DNA of 16,742 bases, taken from NCBI GenBank assembly GCA_964547525.1, contig CAZJOD010000081.1:1-16742 (forward strand), in the 5' to 3' direction. The notes under the pieces were generated by a model. It saw nothing but the letters and a program-made list of their open reading frames with translations. It was not told where the DNA came from and searched no databases. How positions within the stretch are numbered: the first letter of the stretch is position 1; each line of letters opens with the position of its first letter. This DNA is from CAZJOD01 sp964547525. GTDB taxonomy: Bacteria; Bacillota; Clostridia; JAAYHZ01. Position numbers and translations under genes: made by a program. Below, in pieces: positions 6,749 through 13,951 of this stretch.

Positions 6749-9193
6749 TTATGTGTTCGGATTTATATCGATTGATAAACGATATAATTTTGATTTGACG
6801 TTTTGTTCTACATCGTTTTTTATTCCGCTTAAGAGTTTGATCAAATCGTTTAAATTTTTTGATTTAATGATGATCCTCCATATATACCTATCTGCAATCT
6901 TTTCAACAGGTGCTTTTGCCGGGCCTAACACTGCGATAATACCTTTGAAGGAATAATTTGTGTCAATGGAAGCTTTTACCCTGGAGATCAAAATCCCTGC
7001 ATATTTGTCATCTGCCGATTCCAGTGTAATATATCCCAAATTGCAAAACGGCGGATACTCCAATTTTTCCCTTAGTCCTATCTCATTACGATAAAACCCC
7101 TTATAATCTTGATTTTTAGCATATTGAATCACATAATGTTCCGGATTGTACGTTTGTAGTATAACTCTCCCCTTCTCATTCCCTCTTCCGGAACGTCCGG
7201 CCGCTTGTGTTACCAGTTGGAATGTTTTTTCGGTAGAGTTGTAGCTTCCCGTGTATAACATAGAATCCAAAGACATAACCACCGATAAAGAAACGTTTGG
7301 AAAATCATGTCCTTTCGCAACCATTTGAGTTCCTATCAATATATCCGCTTTTTTATCATTAAAGGCGTTTAGAATATTGTCGTATGAATCTTTCCGACCT
7401 ACAGTATCCATATCCATTCTTAAAACACGAATACCGGGAAATATTTTTATTAGTTCTTCTTGTGCTTTTTGTGTTCCCGTTCCCGGAAGGGTTAAAGAGT
7501 GAGTGTTACAAGAAGGGCATACATCAGGCATTTTTCCGGTATAACCGCACATGTGGCAAGTAAGTCGATTATATGTTTTGTGATATTTTAAAGTTAAGCT
7601 GCAATGCGGACACATCAAAACATTTCCACATTGTGTACAAAGCACATATTGAGAATACCCTCTTCTGTTTAATAATATTATGGCTTGCTTTTTGGTTTTC
7701 AAAGTTTCTTCCAATGCCGCAACGGTTTTTCTTGAAAGTATAGACATATTACCGTTTGCCATCTCAAACTTCATATCTACTATTTCTATATCGGGAACTC
7801 CACCTTCTGTGGCTCTTTTTGTAAGTTCAAACCTTTTCATAAGGCCTGTTTCAGACTTATAGTATGTATTTATCGAAGGTGTAGCGCTTCCTAAAAGCAA
7901 TACAGAATCTGTAGATTTACACCGATATGCGGCAATTTCCAATGCATTATACTTTGGAGTTTTGTCCGATTTATACGAACTCTCTTGTTCTTCGTCAATT
8001 ATTATCATTCCAAGATGCGGTAAGGGTGCAAAAACAGCCGATCTTGCACCAATGATAATATTAATTTTATCATCCAGTACCGCTTTCCACTGATCAAATC
8101 TTTCACCTTGAGAAAGTTTACTGTGGAAAACAGCAATACCCGTTTTAAATCTACTTTTAAATCTGGATACAGTTTGTGGTGTAAGAGAAATTTCCGGCAC
8201 CAATACTATTACCTGTTTTCCTTCTTTTATGATGTGTTCAATCAACTGCAGGTAAACTTCGGTTTTCCCACTACCGGTAATACCATGAAGCAATGCCGCA
8301 TGGAATTTTTTATCTGAATACAAGTCAAGTATACCGTCTAGAGCTTCTTTTTGCTGTTTATTAAGATCCTTCTTAACATCACCAGTCACATTGGTTTTAT
8401 ATAAAGGACTTCTGGCTGCAGCCACATCAGAATATTTCGTGATTTCTTCCTTCACCAATTTCTTGAGCATATAGTCGCTTACACCAAAATCCTTCTTAGC
8501 GTCTGCAACAGAAATGAATGGTATCTGCATTAAAACTTCTAAAAAACGTATGTATTTTATATTTTTAAAATAATCGTTATCTATCATTTTTTTAATTTTT
8601 TCTTTATCGGTATTAATACTTACAACCTTGACCGTCTTCTCAACAGCAGTCTTTTCGTATACATTAATAATTTCTATTATTCCTATATTGACCATTTTTT
8701 TTACTACCGTTGAAAAGTTAGGCATATCGGCTCCATTTCTTAGTTTTTTTAACTCAACGGAGTTTCCGTTATCTTTAATAATTTGTATCAATCGTGAAAC
8801 ATTATCATTTTTAGGATAGTTACTTTGTTCTATCAGATTCACATAGCGATTTATAATAACAGATGAACCCGGAGGTACCATGCATCGATAAATATCAGCC
8901 CAAGTACACATATACCTGATCTTCATCATTTTTGCCAGATCGATCATTTTATCATCTAAAACAGCTTTCTCATCCACAGGCACGATAATTCGTTTGATTT
9001 TATCATCATATGAAATAAAGTCTATTTCAAATACCATACCTTCGGTTTCTTTATCCGCTGCACCAAAAGGTACTATGACACGCATACCCGGTTTTATAAC
9101 ACCAATCAGGTCTTTAGGTACTTCATAATCATAAAGTCGATCAAAACTATATAAAGCCTGTGATACGGCTATTTTAGCCACATGAATCATCAT
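6749..9193 (-). CDS. priA: Primosomal protein N' (replication restart helicase PriA)
   Basis: A 3'-to-5' DNA helicase that rebuilds replication forks away from the origin. The 814 residues show an N-terminal DNA-binding region (about 1-110), a winged-helix-like middle, helicase lobe 1 with Walker A GITGSGKT (304-311), and motif II DEEQ (400-403). Motif III is LLLGSATPS. A double zinc cluster follows, with cysteines 519, 522, 528, 531, 546, 549, 559 and 562. Lobe 2 has GTQMVAKGHDFP and QAAGRSGRG, and a C-terminal domain follows. Motif II ends in Gln rather than the usual His. The ATG overlaps the upstream HAD stop as TAATG, and a second ATG follows directly. I see only a weak ribosome binding site, so translation is probably coupled to the HAD gene. 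Confidence 0.97.
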   Translation of the reverse strand: MMIHVAKIAVSQALYSFDRLYDYEVPKDLIGVIKPGMRVIVPFGAADKETEGMVFEIDFISYDDKIKRIIVPVDEKAVLDDKMIDLAKMMKIRYMCTWADIYRCMVPPGSSVIINRYVNLIEQSNYPKNDNVSRLIQIIKDNGNSVELKKLRNGADMPNFSTVVKKMVNIGIIEIINVYEKTAVEKTVKVVSINTDKEKIKKMIDNDYFKNIKYIRFLEVLMQIPFISVADAKKDFGVSDYMLKKLVKEEITKYSDVAAARSPLYKTNVTGDVKKDLNKQQKEALDGILDLYSDKKFHAALLHGITGSGKTEVYLQLIEHIIKEGKQVIVLVPEISLTPQTVSRFKSRFKTGIAVFHSKLSQGERFDQWKAVLDDKINIIIGARSAVFAPLPHLGMIIIDEEQESSYKSDKTPKYNALEIAAYRCKSTDSVLLLGSATPSINTYYKSETGLMKRFELTKRATEGGVPDIEIVDMKFEMANGNMSILSRKTVAALEETLKTKKQAIILLNRRGYSQYVLCTQCGNVLMCPHCSLTLKYHKTYNRLTCHMCGYTGKMPDVCPSCNTHSLTLPGTGTQKAQEELIKIFPGIRVLRMDMDTVGRKDSYDNILNAFNDKKADILIGTQMVAKGHDFPNVSLSVVMSLDSMLYTGSYNSTEKTFQLVTQAAGRSGRGNEKGRVILQTYNPEHYVIQYAKNQDYKGFYRNEIGLREKLEYPPFCNLGYITLESADDKYAGILISRVKASIDTNYSFKGIIAVLGPAKAPVEKIADRYIWRIIIKSKNLNDLIKLLSGIKNDVEQNVKSKLYRLSIDINPNT

Positions 9194-9849
9194 TAACCGA
9201 TCAATCCCGACAATAATTTATTAATTTCTTCCATGTCGTCAAATACATAATCCGCCAGATTATTTGTTTGATTTCTATCTTTGGAAGATAAGAACGCAAT
9301 GCACTTCATTCCTGCGTTTTTTGCCGCTGTAATACCGTTTTTAGAATCTTCAACGGCTATACACTCCTCAGGCTTTAAATTAAGCTTTTTTGCACACTCT
9401 AAGTATATGTCAGGAGCGGGTTTAGTGCGGCCTATGGTTTCACCGCTTATTTTAATCTCAAAACAAGACTCTAATCCAAATGTGTTTAATATTTGGTTAA
9501 TATATACCATAGGAGATGAAGAAGCAACCGCCAATATGGTTTTACCCTCCGAATAAAGCCCCTTTATTAAATCTTCCACCCCTTTTATTGCGGTAAACTT
9601 ACCCTGTTTGAAATCATCCAACATAAAATCTAATTGCATTTTTGTCAGTTCATCCACTGTATATTTAAATGAATATTTTTCCTTTAGCATCTTAAACATT
9701 TCTTCACCGGCTGTACCCATCCATGTATCGTATTCTTCCGGTGGCATATAAATACCCAAAAGGTCCAATATTCTCATATCAACATTACGATAAGCCGGTT
9801 CACTGTCTACAATGACACCGTCCATATCAAAAATTACAGCTTTTATCAT
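9193..9849 (-). CDS. HAD-superfamily hydrolase, beta-phosphoglucomutase-like
   Basis: Cytoplasmic HAD phosphatase or phosphomutase of subfamily IA (218 residues). FDMDGVIVDSE gives the nucleophile D8 and acid-base D10. The helical cap covers about residues 15-85. Motif II is S110 in VASSS, the motif III lysine is K143 in RTKPAPD, and motif IV is EDSKNG with D168. The DMDGVIVDSE signature and cap type match beta-phosphoglucomutase and sugar-phosphate phosphatases; the exact substrate cannot be told. GAGAGAAG lies 8 bases before the ATG. Its stop overlaps the priA start (TAATG), so this gene leads the HAD-priA-phosphoesterase unit. HAD genes are not a standard priA partner. Confidence 0.9.
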   Translation of the reverse strand: MIKAVIFDMDGVIVDSEPAYRNVDMRILDLLGIYMPPEEYDTWMGTAGEEMFKMLKEKYSFKYTVDELTKMQLDFMLDDFKQGKFTAIKGVEDLIKGLYSEGKTILAVASSSPMVYINQILNTFGLESCFEIKISGETIGRTKPAPDIYLECAKKLNLKPEECIAVEDSKNGITAAKNAGMKCIAFLSSKDRNQTNNLADYVFDDMEEINKLLSGLIG

Positions 9850-9870
9850 TTTAAAGTCTTCTCTCTTTTA

Positions 9871-9909
9871 GATTTTTAATGGTTTAAATTTATTATACCA
9901 TTAAAAATC
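9871..9909. promoter_or_regulatory. 13-bp inverted repeat over the HAD-priA promoter
   Basis: GATTTTTAATGGT (9871-9883) and ACCATTAAAAATC (9897-9909) are perfect inverted repeats around a 13-base spacer. The -10 hexamer of the promoter candidate lies at its inner edge, so a dimeric regulator bound here would block RNA polymerase. It might instead fold as a hairpin early in the transcript, but half of it lies upstream of the predicted transcription start, which favours an operator. Confidence 0.5.
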
Positions 9910-9920
9910 CAAGCTTTCCA
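9892..9920 (-). promoter_or_regulatory. Promoter candidate for HAD-priA-phosphoesterase
   Basis: On the minus strand, TGGAAA (9920-9915, four of six matches to TTGACA) and a perfect TATAAT (9897-9892) are separated by exactly 17 bases. Transcription would start near 9885, about 35 bases before the HAD ATG. Confidence 0.55.
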
Positions 9921-9945
9921 CATGCATTTTTAGGTGTCGGTAAGA

Positions 9946-10004
9946 GTGACAAAGGGACGGGGGTAGTGACACAAGAGGTGTCACTACCCCCGTCCCTTTG
10001 TCAC
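9946..10004. repeat. REP-like hairpin, copy A
   Basis: Two perfectly complementary 27-bp arms (9946-9972 and 9978-10004) enclose the 5-base loop AAGAG. The left arm begins GTGACAAAGGGACGGGGG and ends TAGTGACAC. It belongs to the same family as copies B (11183-11413) and C (13877-13935). It lies 37 bases past the stop of the UroD-like gene at 10041. No U-tract follows on the minus strand, so it is not a standard intrinsic terminator, though its stem is very strong. GTGACAAGGGGACGG-type hairpins are, from memory, common dispersed repeats in clostridial genomes. Confidence 0.9.
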
Positions 10005-10015
10005 CTCCCAATGAT

Positions 10016-10039
10016 GTGTCACCCACGTCTCCTTGTCAG
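10016..10039. repeat. Degenerate half-copy of the REP-like arm
   Basis: GTGTCAC, then CGTCTCCTTGTCA after a shortened middle, resembles the right-hand arm of the neighbouring hairpins with about three bases lost and a few changed. It lies between copy A and the UroD-like stop codon. A similar truncated arm, CCTTGTCAC, follows copy B at 11415-11423. Confidence 0.55.
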
Positions 10040-10040
10040 C

Positions 10041-11156
10041 TTATGATACACTCTCTCTCATTGCAATCAAATTTTCTCTAGGTGTTTTTTCGCTGAGATA
10101 GTCGGTGGTTGCAAGTACAAACCCACCACGATTTTTAAATTTATTAACAAGCTTTTTACATTCAGTTTTTACAGCTTCTTTAGACGCATTCATAAGGAAG
10201 TCTATTTGATCAATATTTCCGATTAATGAAATATCTTTGTTTAGAACATTTATTGCATAATCCAAATCCGTATCTCCGTAGGGAGGTTCGACCAACGATT
10301 CAAATATATCTATTCCGAGGTAATTGTATGCGGGATACAATCCGTTTGCATCTCCGCAATTGTGGTACAATGCATATGTATCATATGATCTGAATGTACT
10401 CATATGTTTTTTCTCATAGGCTAAGACATATTTTTCAAAATACTCACGACCTAGTAGTGTAGCGGTTGCAATATTCCCACTTACACATAACACATCAGCC
10501 CCTGCTTTTGCATATTGAACGGATATTTCAATCCATCTTTTCATGAAATATTCCATCATATTATTATAGAATTGAGTATTAATCATCATATCCAAAACCA
10601 GATTATCCAGTTTACGCATATCACTGACATAATTAAAAATTCCTTGTGTCCAAGGAGCGATAATACCTTTATCGCCTATCATCTCTTTGGCATGTTTTAT
10701 TCTTGAACAATCATATTGAGGTACAGAAGGTTGATATTTTACAAACTGTAAAAAATCATCTTCAGATTCTATAAAGCACTTTATATTTGCACTCACCTCT
10801 TCATATTCGGTTATTTGTTGAAATTCTTTTATTTGTGTCATAACCTTTTCAGGAGTTTTAACAACGGTGATTTCATGCCTTTTTTTGTCGTTAATTTTTT
10901 TCTTTTGAACCTCAACAGACCAACTTTTCGAATCGAGGTAACGTTCGTCATTGGGTGCGGAAATATTACAAGTCCTTAACATAACATCAAAATCAAAATC
11001 AGTGTATACTGAAAAACATTTTTCATCCAGTTCCTTATCTGAAACAATATAGCCGAAATAGTCATTGACAAAATTCGACCATATGAACGGCGAAATCGGA
11101 ACTCTATCTGTAGGTTTACCAATAATAGTATTTAACAATCTGGTTCTAGAATTCAT
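10041..11156 (-). CDS. UroD-family protein (methyltransferase-like), HxCG type
   Basis: Member of the uroporphyrinogen decarboxylase superfamily, which also holds the MtaA/MtbA/CmuA corrinoid methyltransferases. At 371 residues it is a single TIM-barrel-sized domain. YHNCGDANGL at 264-273 carries the HxC zinc pair (H265, C267) of the methyltransferase branch, and GNIDQIDFL and GGFVLATTDYLSEKTPREN follow at the C-terminal end. Where many corrinoid methyltransferases place a third zinc ligand Cys in that last stretch, this protein has Ala-Thr-Thr-Asp. It lacks the N-terminal arginine signature of haem-pathway UroD, so haem synthesis is unlikely. AAGGAG lies 7 bases before the ATG. The upstream gap holds the split hairpin and MITE, and I see no convincing promoter, so it may be read through from nagA. 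Substrate unknown. Confidence 0.85.
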   Translation of the reverse strand: MNSRTRLLNTIIGKPTDRVPISPFIWSNFVNDYFGYIVSDKELDEKCFSVYTDFDFDVMLRTCNISAPNDERYLDSKSWSVEVQKKKINDKKRHEITVVKTPEKVMTQIKEFQQITEYEEVSANIKCFIESEDDFLQFVKYQPSVPQYDCSRIKHAKEMIGDKGIIAPWTQGIFNYVSDMRKLDNLVLDMMINTQFYNNMMEYFMKRWIEISVQYAKAGADVLCVSGNIATATLLGREYFEKYVLAYEKKHMSTFRSYDTYALYHNCGDANGLYPAYNYLGIDIFESLVEPPYGDTDLDYAINVLNKDISLIGNIDQIDFLMNASKEAVKTECKKLVNKFKNRGGFVLATTDYLSEKTPRENLIAMRESVS

Positions 11157-11182
11157 AGTTGATCTCCTTTACCACTGTTGCT

Positions 11183-11413
11183 GTGACAAGGGGACGGCAG
11201 GCTGTGTGAAAACGGAAATTGGAGAATTACCATCCCCGCTTTCAGATGAAAAACGAGCTAATTTAGGGAATGGGGTTCAATAATTAAGGCATTTTTAGCG
11301 TTGTGCCACCACTTTTCTAAAAGTCAATGTTACATTTAATCGTTTTCACACTGTCTGACGGGGGTGGTGACACTTTCATCTTATCTGTGTCACCACCCCC
11401 GTCCCCTTGTCAC
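11183..11413. repeat. REP-like hairpin, copy B, split by an insertion
   Basis: The right arm (11387-11413) is a full 27-bp unit. The left arm is in two pieces, 11183-11197 and 11358-11373, separated by the element at 11198-11357. Joining the pieces restores the 27-bp arm that pairs perfectly with the right arm. The inner 17 bp still pair as the sequence stands (11357-11373 with 11387-11403). The loop is 13 bases, against 5 in copies A and C. The right arm ends 13 bases before the stop of the second UroD-like gene. Confidence 0.85.
11198..11357. mobile_element. MITE-like 160-bp non-autonomous element
   Basis: The ends CAGGCTGTGTGAAAACG (11198-11214) and CGTTTTCACACTGTCTG (11341-11357) are inverted repeats matching at 15 of 17 positions. 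ACGG is duplicated on both sides (11194-11197 and 11358-11361); because a G is shared at the junction, a 5-bp GACGG duplication is equally possible. The 126-base interior has no transposase gene. It interrupts one arm of a hairpin whose other copies show the uninterrupted arm. The ends resemble those of DDE-type insertion sequences, but I cannot name the parent family with confidence. Confidence 0.8.
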
Positions 11414-11426
11414 GCCTTGTCACACA

Positions 11427-12497
11427 TCATTTCCATTTTTCTATTCGTTTGACTACACTATCAAGCATTTCCTTGTTCTTAATACCACCTATCCCGGCAA
11501 ACCAAACACCCTCCGGGCGTAGTGTTTCAAAAACCAAATCCAATTCTGTAATGTTAATTCCCAAGTATATGCCTTTTTTCTTGGCTTGTATCTTTTTATA
11601 TACATCTACCCATCTTGCATATCCTTCGTTACCGGCACCACAAACCCACTGTACAGCATTTAACTCTTTTATTTCTAGAATCGAATCTAAATGTCGAAGC
11701 GCCGCAGGTCCGTCCAGATGGTATATTGAACGCTTATAATACTGACACTCACTAATTATTCCCGGTAAAAAGAATTCATTAAACATATCAGGACCTATTA
11801 AATATGAAAAGTCACATGAAGGAATATAGAACTTTTCTTTACTTATTGCCGGAAGCCATGAAGTGGCAGGCATATCAGCTTCTTTCACCATATTGTAAAA
11901 ATAGTCGTAAACTTTAAAAAAATGGGGATATGAGTTATCTAACGCTTTCTTAACATATTGGGGATTCTCCAATAAATCAATACATAATTTTGCAGGGTCT
12001 CTCAGCGCGGCAACGTGATCTCCGCCGGGATGAAAATCGGTTAAACCAACAATAAAATTTCCTTTTCCCAATTCCAATAAATTGTTTGTATATCGCTCAA
12101 GCGTTTTAAACAACGGATGTTTCATATCCGGAATCGATTTATCCGTATCCTTACTCCAATCGTCGATACATGGTTCCGACCAGGTTGTATTTACTCCGAA
12201 TTTATAATCACATCCACACCAGGCACTGAATATTTCAGGACCTAGATTCGGAAATACAATAGGCATTGCATCGTACGGATAAGTATAATTACCAATATTA
12301 ATTGAATCGACTTGCGCTCTGAAATCCACATCCAACCAACGTTCTTCATCGGTTGCATATTTCTTCACAGGAAGCGGGACAGGTTTTTCCACAGCCAGTT
12401 TAACACTTACAACAGGACGGTCAATGGTTTCACCTTCAAAAAAAGCTACATAACGTTTATATGAATCTTCAAAATCCGGTTTGCTTTTAAAATACAT
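11427..12497 (-). CDS. UroD/methionine synthase-like barrel protein, HLDG type
   Basis: A second, distant member of the UroD-like superfamily (356 residues). It lacks the HxCG zinc motif; the corresponding strand reads YHLDGPAALRHLD (259-271), followed by IKELNAVQWVCGAGN. LTDFHPGGDHVAALR (152-166) and TYPYDAMPIVFPNLGPE (72-88) are other conserved-looking stretches. Proteins with the HLDG-ALRHLD and LNAVQW pattern are annotated as UroD-like, usually in carbohydrate-related neighbourhoods; I know of no assigned reaction. GGAGG lies 5 bases before the ATG. The gene starts 20 bases after the NagA-type gene, so the two form an operon. With the HxCG-type gene downstream, the cluster holds two unlike UroD-fold proteins and no corrinoid-binding protein within the window. 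Confidence 0.8.
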   Translation of the reverse strand: MYFKSKPDFEDSYKRYVAFFEGETIDRPVVSVKLAVEKPVPLPVKKYATDEERWLDVDFRAQVDSINIGNYTYPYDAMPIVFPNLGPEIFSAWCGCDYKFGVNTTWSEPCIDDWSKDTDKSIPDMKHPLFKTLERYTNNLLELGKGNFIVGLTDFHPGGDHVAALRDPAKLCIDLLENPQYVKKALDNSYPHFFKVYDYFYNMVKEADMPATSWLPAISKEKFYIPSCDFSYLIGPDMFNEFFLPGIISECQYYKRSIYHLDGPAALRHLDSILEIKELNAVQWVCGAGNEGYARWVDVYKKIQAKKKGIYLGINITELDLVFETLRPEGVWFAGIGGIKNKEMLDSVVKRIEKWK

Positions 12498-12517
12498 TTT
12501 TACCTCCGGTAATACTT

Positions 12518-13672
12518 TTATATTATTACTTTTCCTTTAAGAATAACATTCTTAATATTAATTTGCTCGTCAAAAATTAAAAGATTTGCGAATTTACCGG
12601 CTGCTAAAGAACCTATATTATTATCAAGTCCTAACAGACGAGCCGGTGTCAATGAAGCGCATTTCACCGCATTTAAAAGTGAACAACCGGTATGTATCAT
12701 AAAGTTTCTAACCGCTTGGTTCATAGTGAGGCAGCTTCCCGACAACTCCCCGTTTACATACCTTAGATCATCTACAATTTCCACTTCCGGTTGTAGTGAA
12801 GTTTTTATACTTAAAGCGGAAGATGATGTACCATCGGTTATTATAACGGTTTTATCCGATCCTTTTATTTTATATATCAGCTGCAACATAGTCGGTTCGG
12901 CATGTATTCCGTTTACATCAGGAATTACTTCGGCATATAATTCATCATACAAAAAAGCCGCCGCTCCCGCTCCAACATCAGTACAGCCTATTTTGTTCAT
13001 CGGTAGAAACGTCATAGCATTATTAATATGACATATGTTTTTTAAACCTTTCGGTATAAAGCTACCTATCCTGGTTGCATGAGCTTCAGTGTGACCTGCG
13101 GATATGATAATGTCATGCTTGTACAAAGCATTAATTAAAGGCTCTATATCCGATAATTCAGGTGCTAAAGTCCAAAGCAGTATCTTTCCGCTTCCTCGCT
13201 TTATTATTTCCTCATAATCATTCGCATTGATTTCCACCGCTTTATTAGACGCTGCTCCATATTTTTTGTTAATATACGGCCCCTCCAAATGTATACCTTC
13301 TATATTGGAAATATCATTTCTTTTTATAAGCTCGCAGATTTGTGATATACCGTTCATAATATCAGACATAGATACATTATATGCAATTGTAGGTAATATG
13401 GAGGTTGTGCCGTATTCTAAATGTGCACGGGCCATATTCCGGGCATCCACATAGCTTTCATACCCCGCACCTCCATGGCAATGTATATCTATAAAACCGG
13501 GTGATATGTATAAATTATCAGCGTTTATAACAGTAAAACCTTCAGATTTGAAACACTCTTCTTTACCGGCATATATGATACGGTCGTTTTCGATAAGAAC
13601 CGTACCGTTATCAATTATCTCGTTTTCTAATACCAATTTTCCGTTTAAGACGGCGATCATACAAGTATTCAT
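12518..13672 (-). CDS. nagA: N-acetylglucosamine-6-phosphate deacetylase (NagA-like amidohydrolase)
   Basis: Amidohydrolase of the NagA group, which turns GlcNAc-6-phosphate into glucosamine-6-phosphate and acetate. The 384 residues match the family length. Landmarks are IDIHCHGG (62-68), the metal-binding E130 in EGIHLEGPY, SAGHT (191-195, H194), CHINNAM (214-220, H215), GIHAEP (255-260) and the catalytic D280 in ITDGTSSS. CLTMNQAVRNF is typical near the C-terminus. HxH is present, but most NagA enzymes read TDAM where this reads TDGT. The ATG at 13672 is directly preceded by AAAGG, too close to act. The ATG at 13660 (MIAVLNGK) has that same site at about 11 bases and may be the true start. 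It opens an operon with the HLDG-type UroD-like gene. Confidence 0.88.
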   Translation of the reverse strand: MNTCMIAVLNGKLVLENEIIDNGTVLIENDRIIYAGKEECFKSEGFTVINADNLYISPGFIDIHCHGGAGYESYVDARNMARAHLEYGTTSILPTIAYNVSMSDIMNGISQICELIKRNDISNIEGIHLEGPYINKKYGAASNKAVEINANDYEEIIKRGSGKILLWTLAPELSDIEPLINALYKHDIIISAGHTEAHATRIGSFIPKGLKNICHINNAMTFLPMNKIGCTDVGAGAAAFLYDELYAEVIPDVNGIHAEPTMLQLIYKIKGSDKTVIITDGTSSSALSIKTSLQPEVEIVDDLRYVNGELSGSCLTMNQAVRNFMIHTGCSLLNAVKCASLTPARLLGLDNNIGSLAAGKFANLLIFDEQINIKNVILKGKVII

Positions 13673-13790
13673 CCTTTACATTTTATTGTCCTGTGACATA
13701 TAAATTTAAACATAATACCTTACTTCATTAAAACACCCGTTTTTGCTACAGCAGGTCATGCTTTCTTACAAACACAAGTCCTTATTCAAC

Positions 13791-13820
13791 ATTATACCAT
13801 AAGCTCTTTTTTTTGATAGT
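13791..13820 (-). promoter_or_regulatory. Promoter candidate for the nagA operon
   Basis: On the minus strand a perfect TATAAT (13796-13791) lies 17 bases after CTATCA, a weak -35. The spacer contains an eight-A run. A second TATAAT occurs about 35 bases further upstream (near 13830) without a good -35. The leader to nagA would be roughly 110 bases. The rest of the 13673-13876 gap shows no gene. Confidence 0.4.
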
Positions 13821-13876
13821 ATATTATAATGATTTCACTGCAAAAACTTATAAAATGAAGGTTACACAAAATGGGG

Positions 13877-13935
13877 GTGACAAGGGGACGGGGATAGTGA
13901 CACTTCTTGTGTCACTATCCCCGTCCCCTTGTCAC
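13877..13935. repeat. REP-like hairpin, copy C
   Basis: Perfect 27-bp arms (13877-13903 and 13909-13935) enclose the 5-base loop TTCTT. The left arm begins GTGACAAGGGGACGGGGA and ends TAGTGACAC. The loop reads AAGAA on the minus strand, against AAGAG on the plus strand in copy A, so the two copies appear to be in opposite orientations. It lies 16 bases past the stop of the HExxH gene. No U-tract follows it on the minus strand. Confidence 0.9.
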
Positions 13936-13951
13936 TTTTTGCTGCAAATTA

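Noticed and set aside
9946..10004. Hairpin as a classical rho-independent terminator
   Set aside because: The stem is strong, but no U-tract follows on the strand being transcribed, and the same sequence recurs as a dispersed repeat.
10041..11156. hemE (haem-pathway uroporphyrinogen decarboxylase)
   Set aside because: It has the HxCG motif of the methyltransferase branch, lacks the N-terminal arginine signature of HemE, and no other haem-synthesis gene is nearby.
11215..11340. Transposase remnant inside the MITE-like element
   Set aside because: Short open stretches exist on both strands, but none shows a motif I can assign.
9946..13935. The three spaced repeats as a CRISPR array
   Set aside because: They are self-complementary hairpins separated by whole genes, not short direct repeats with regular spacers.
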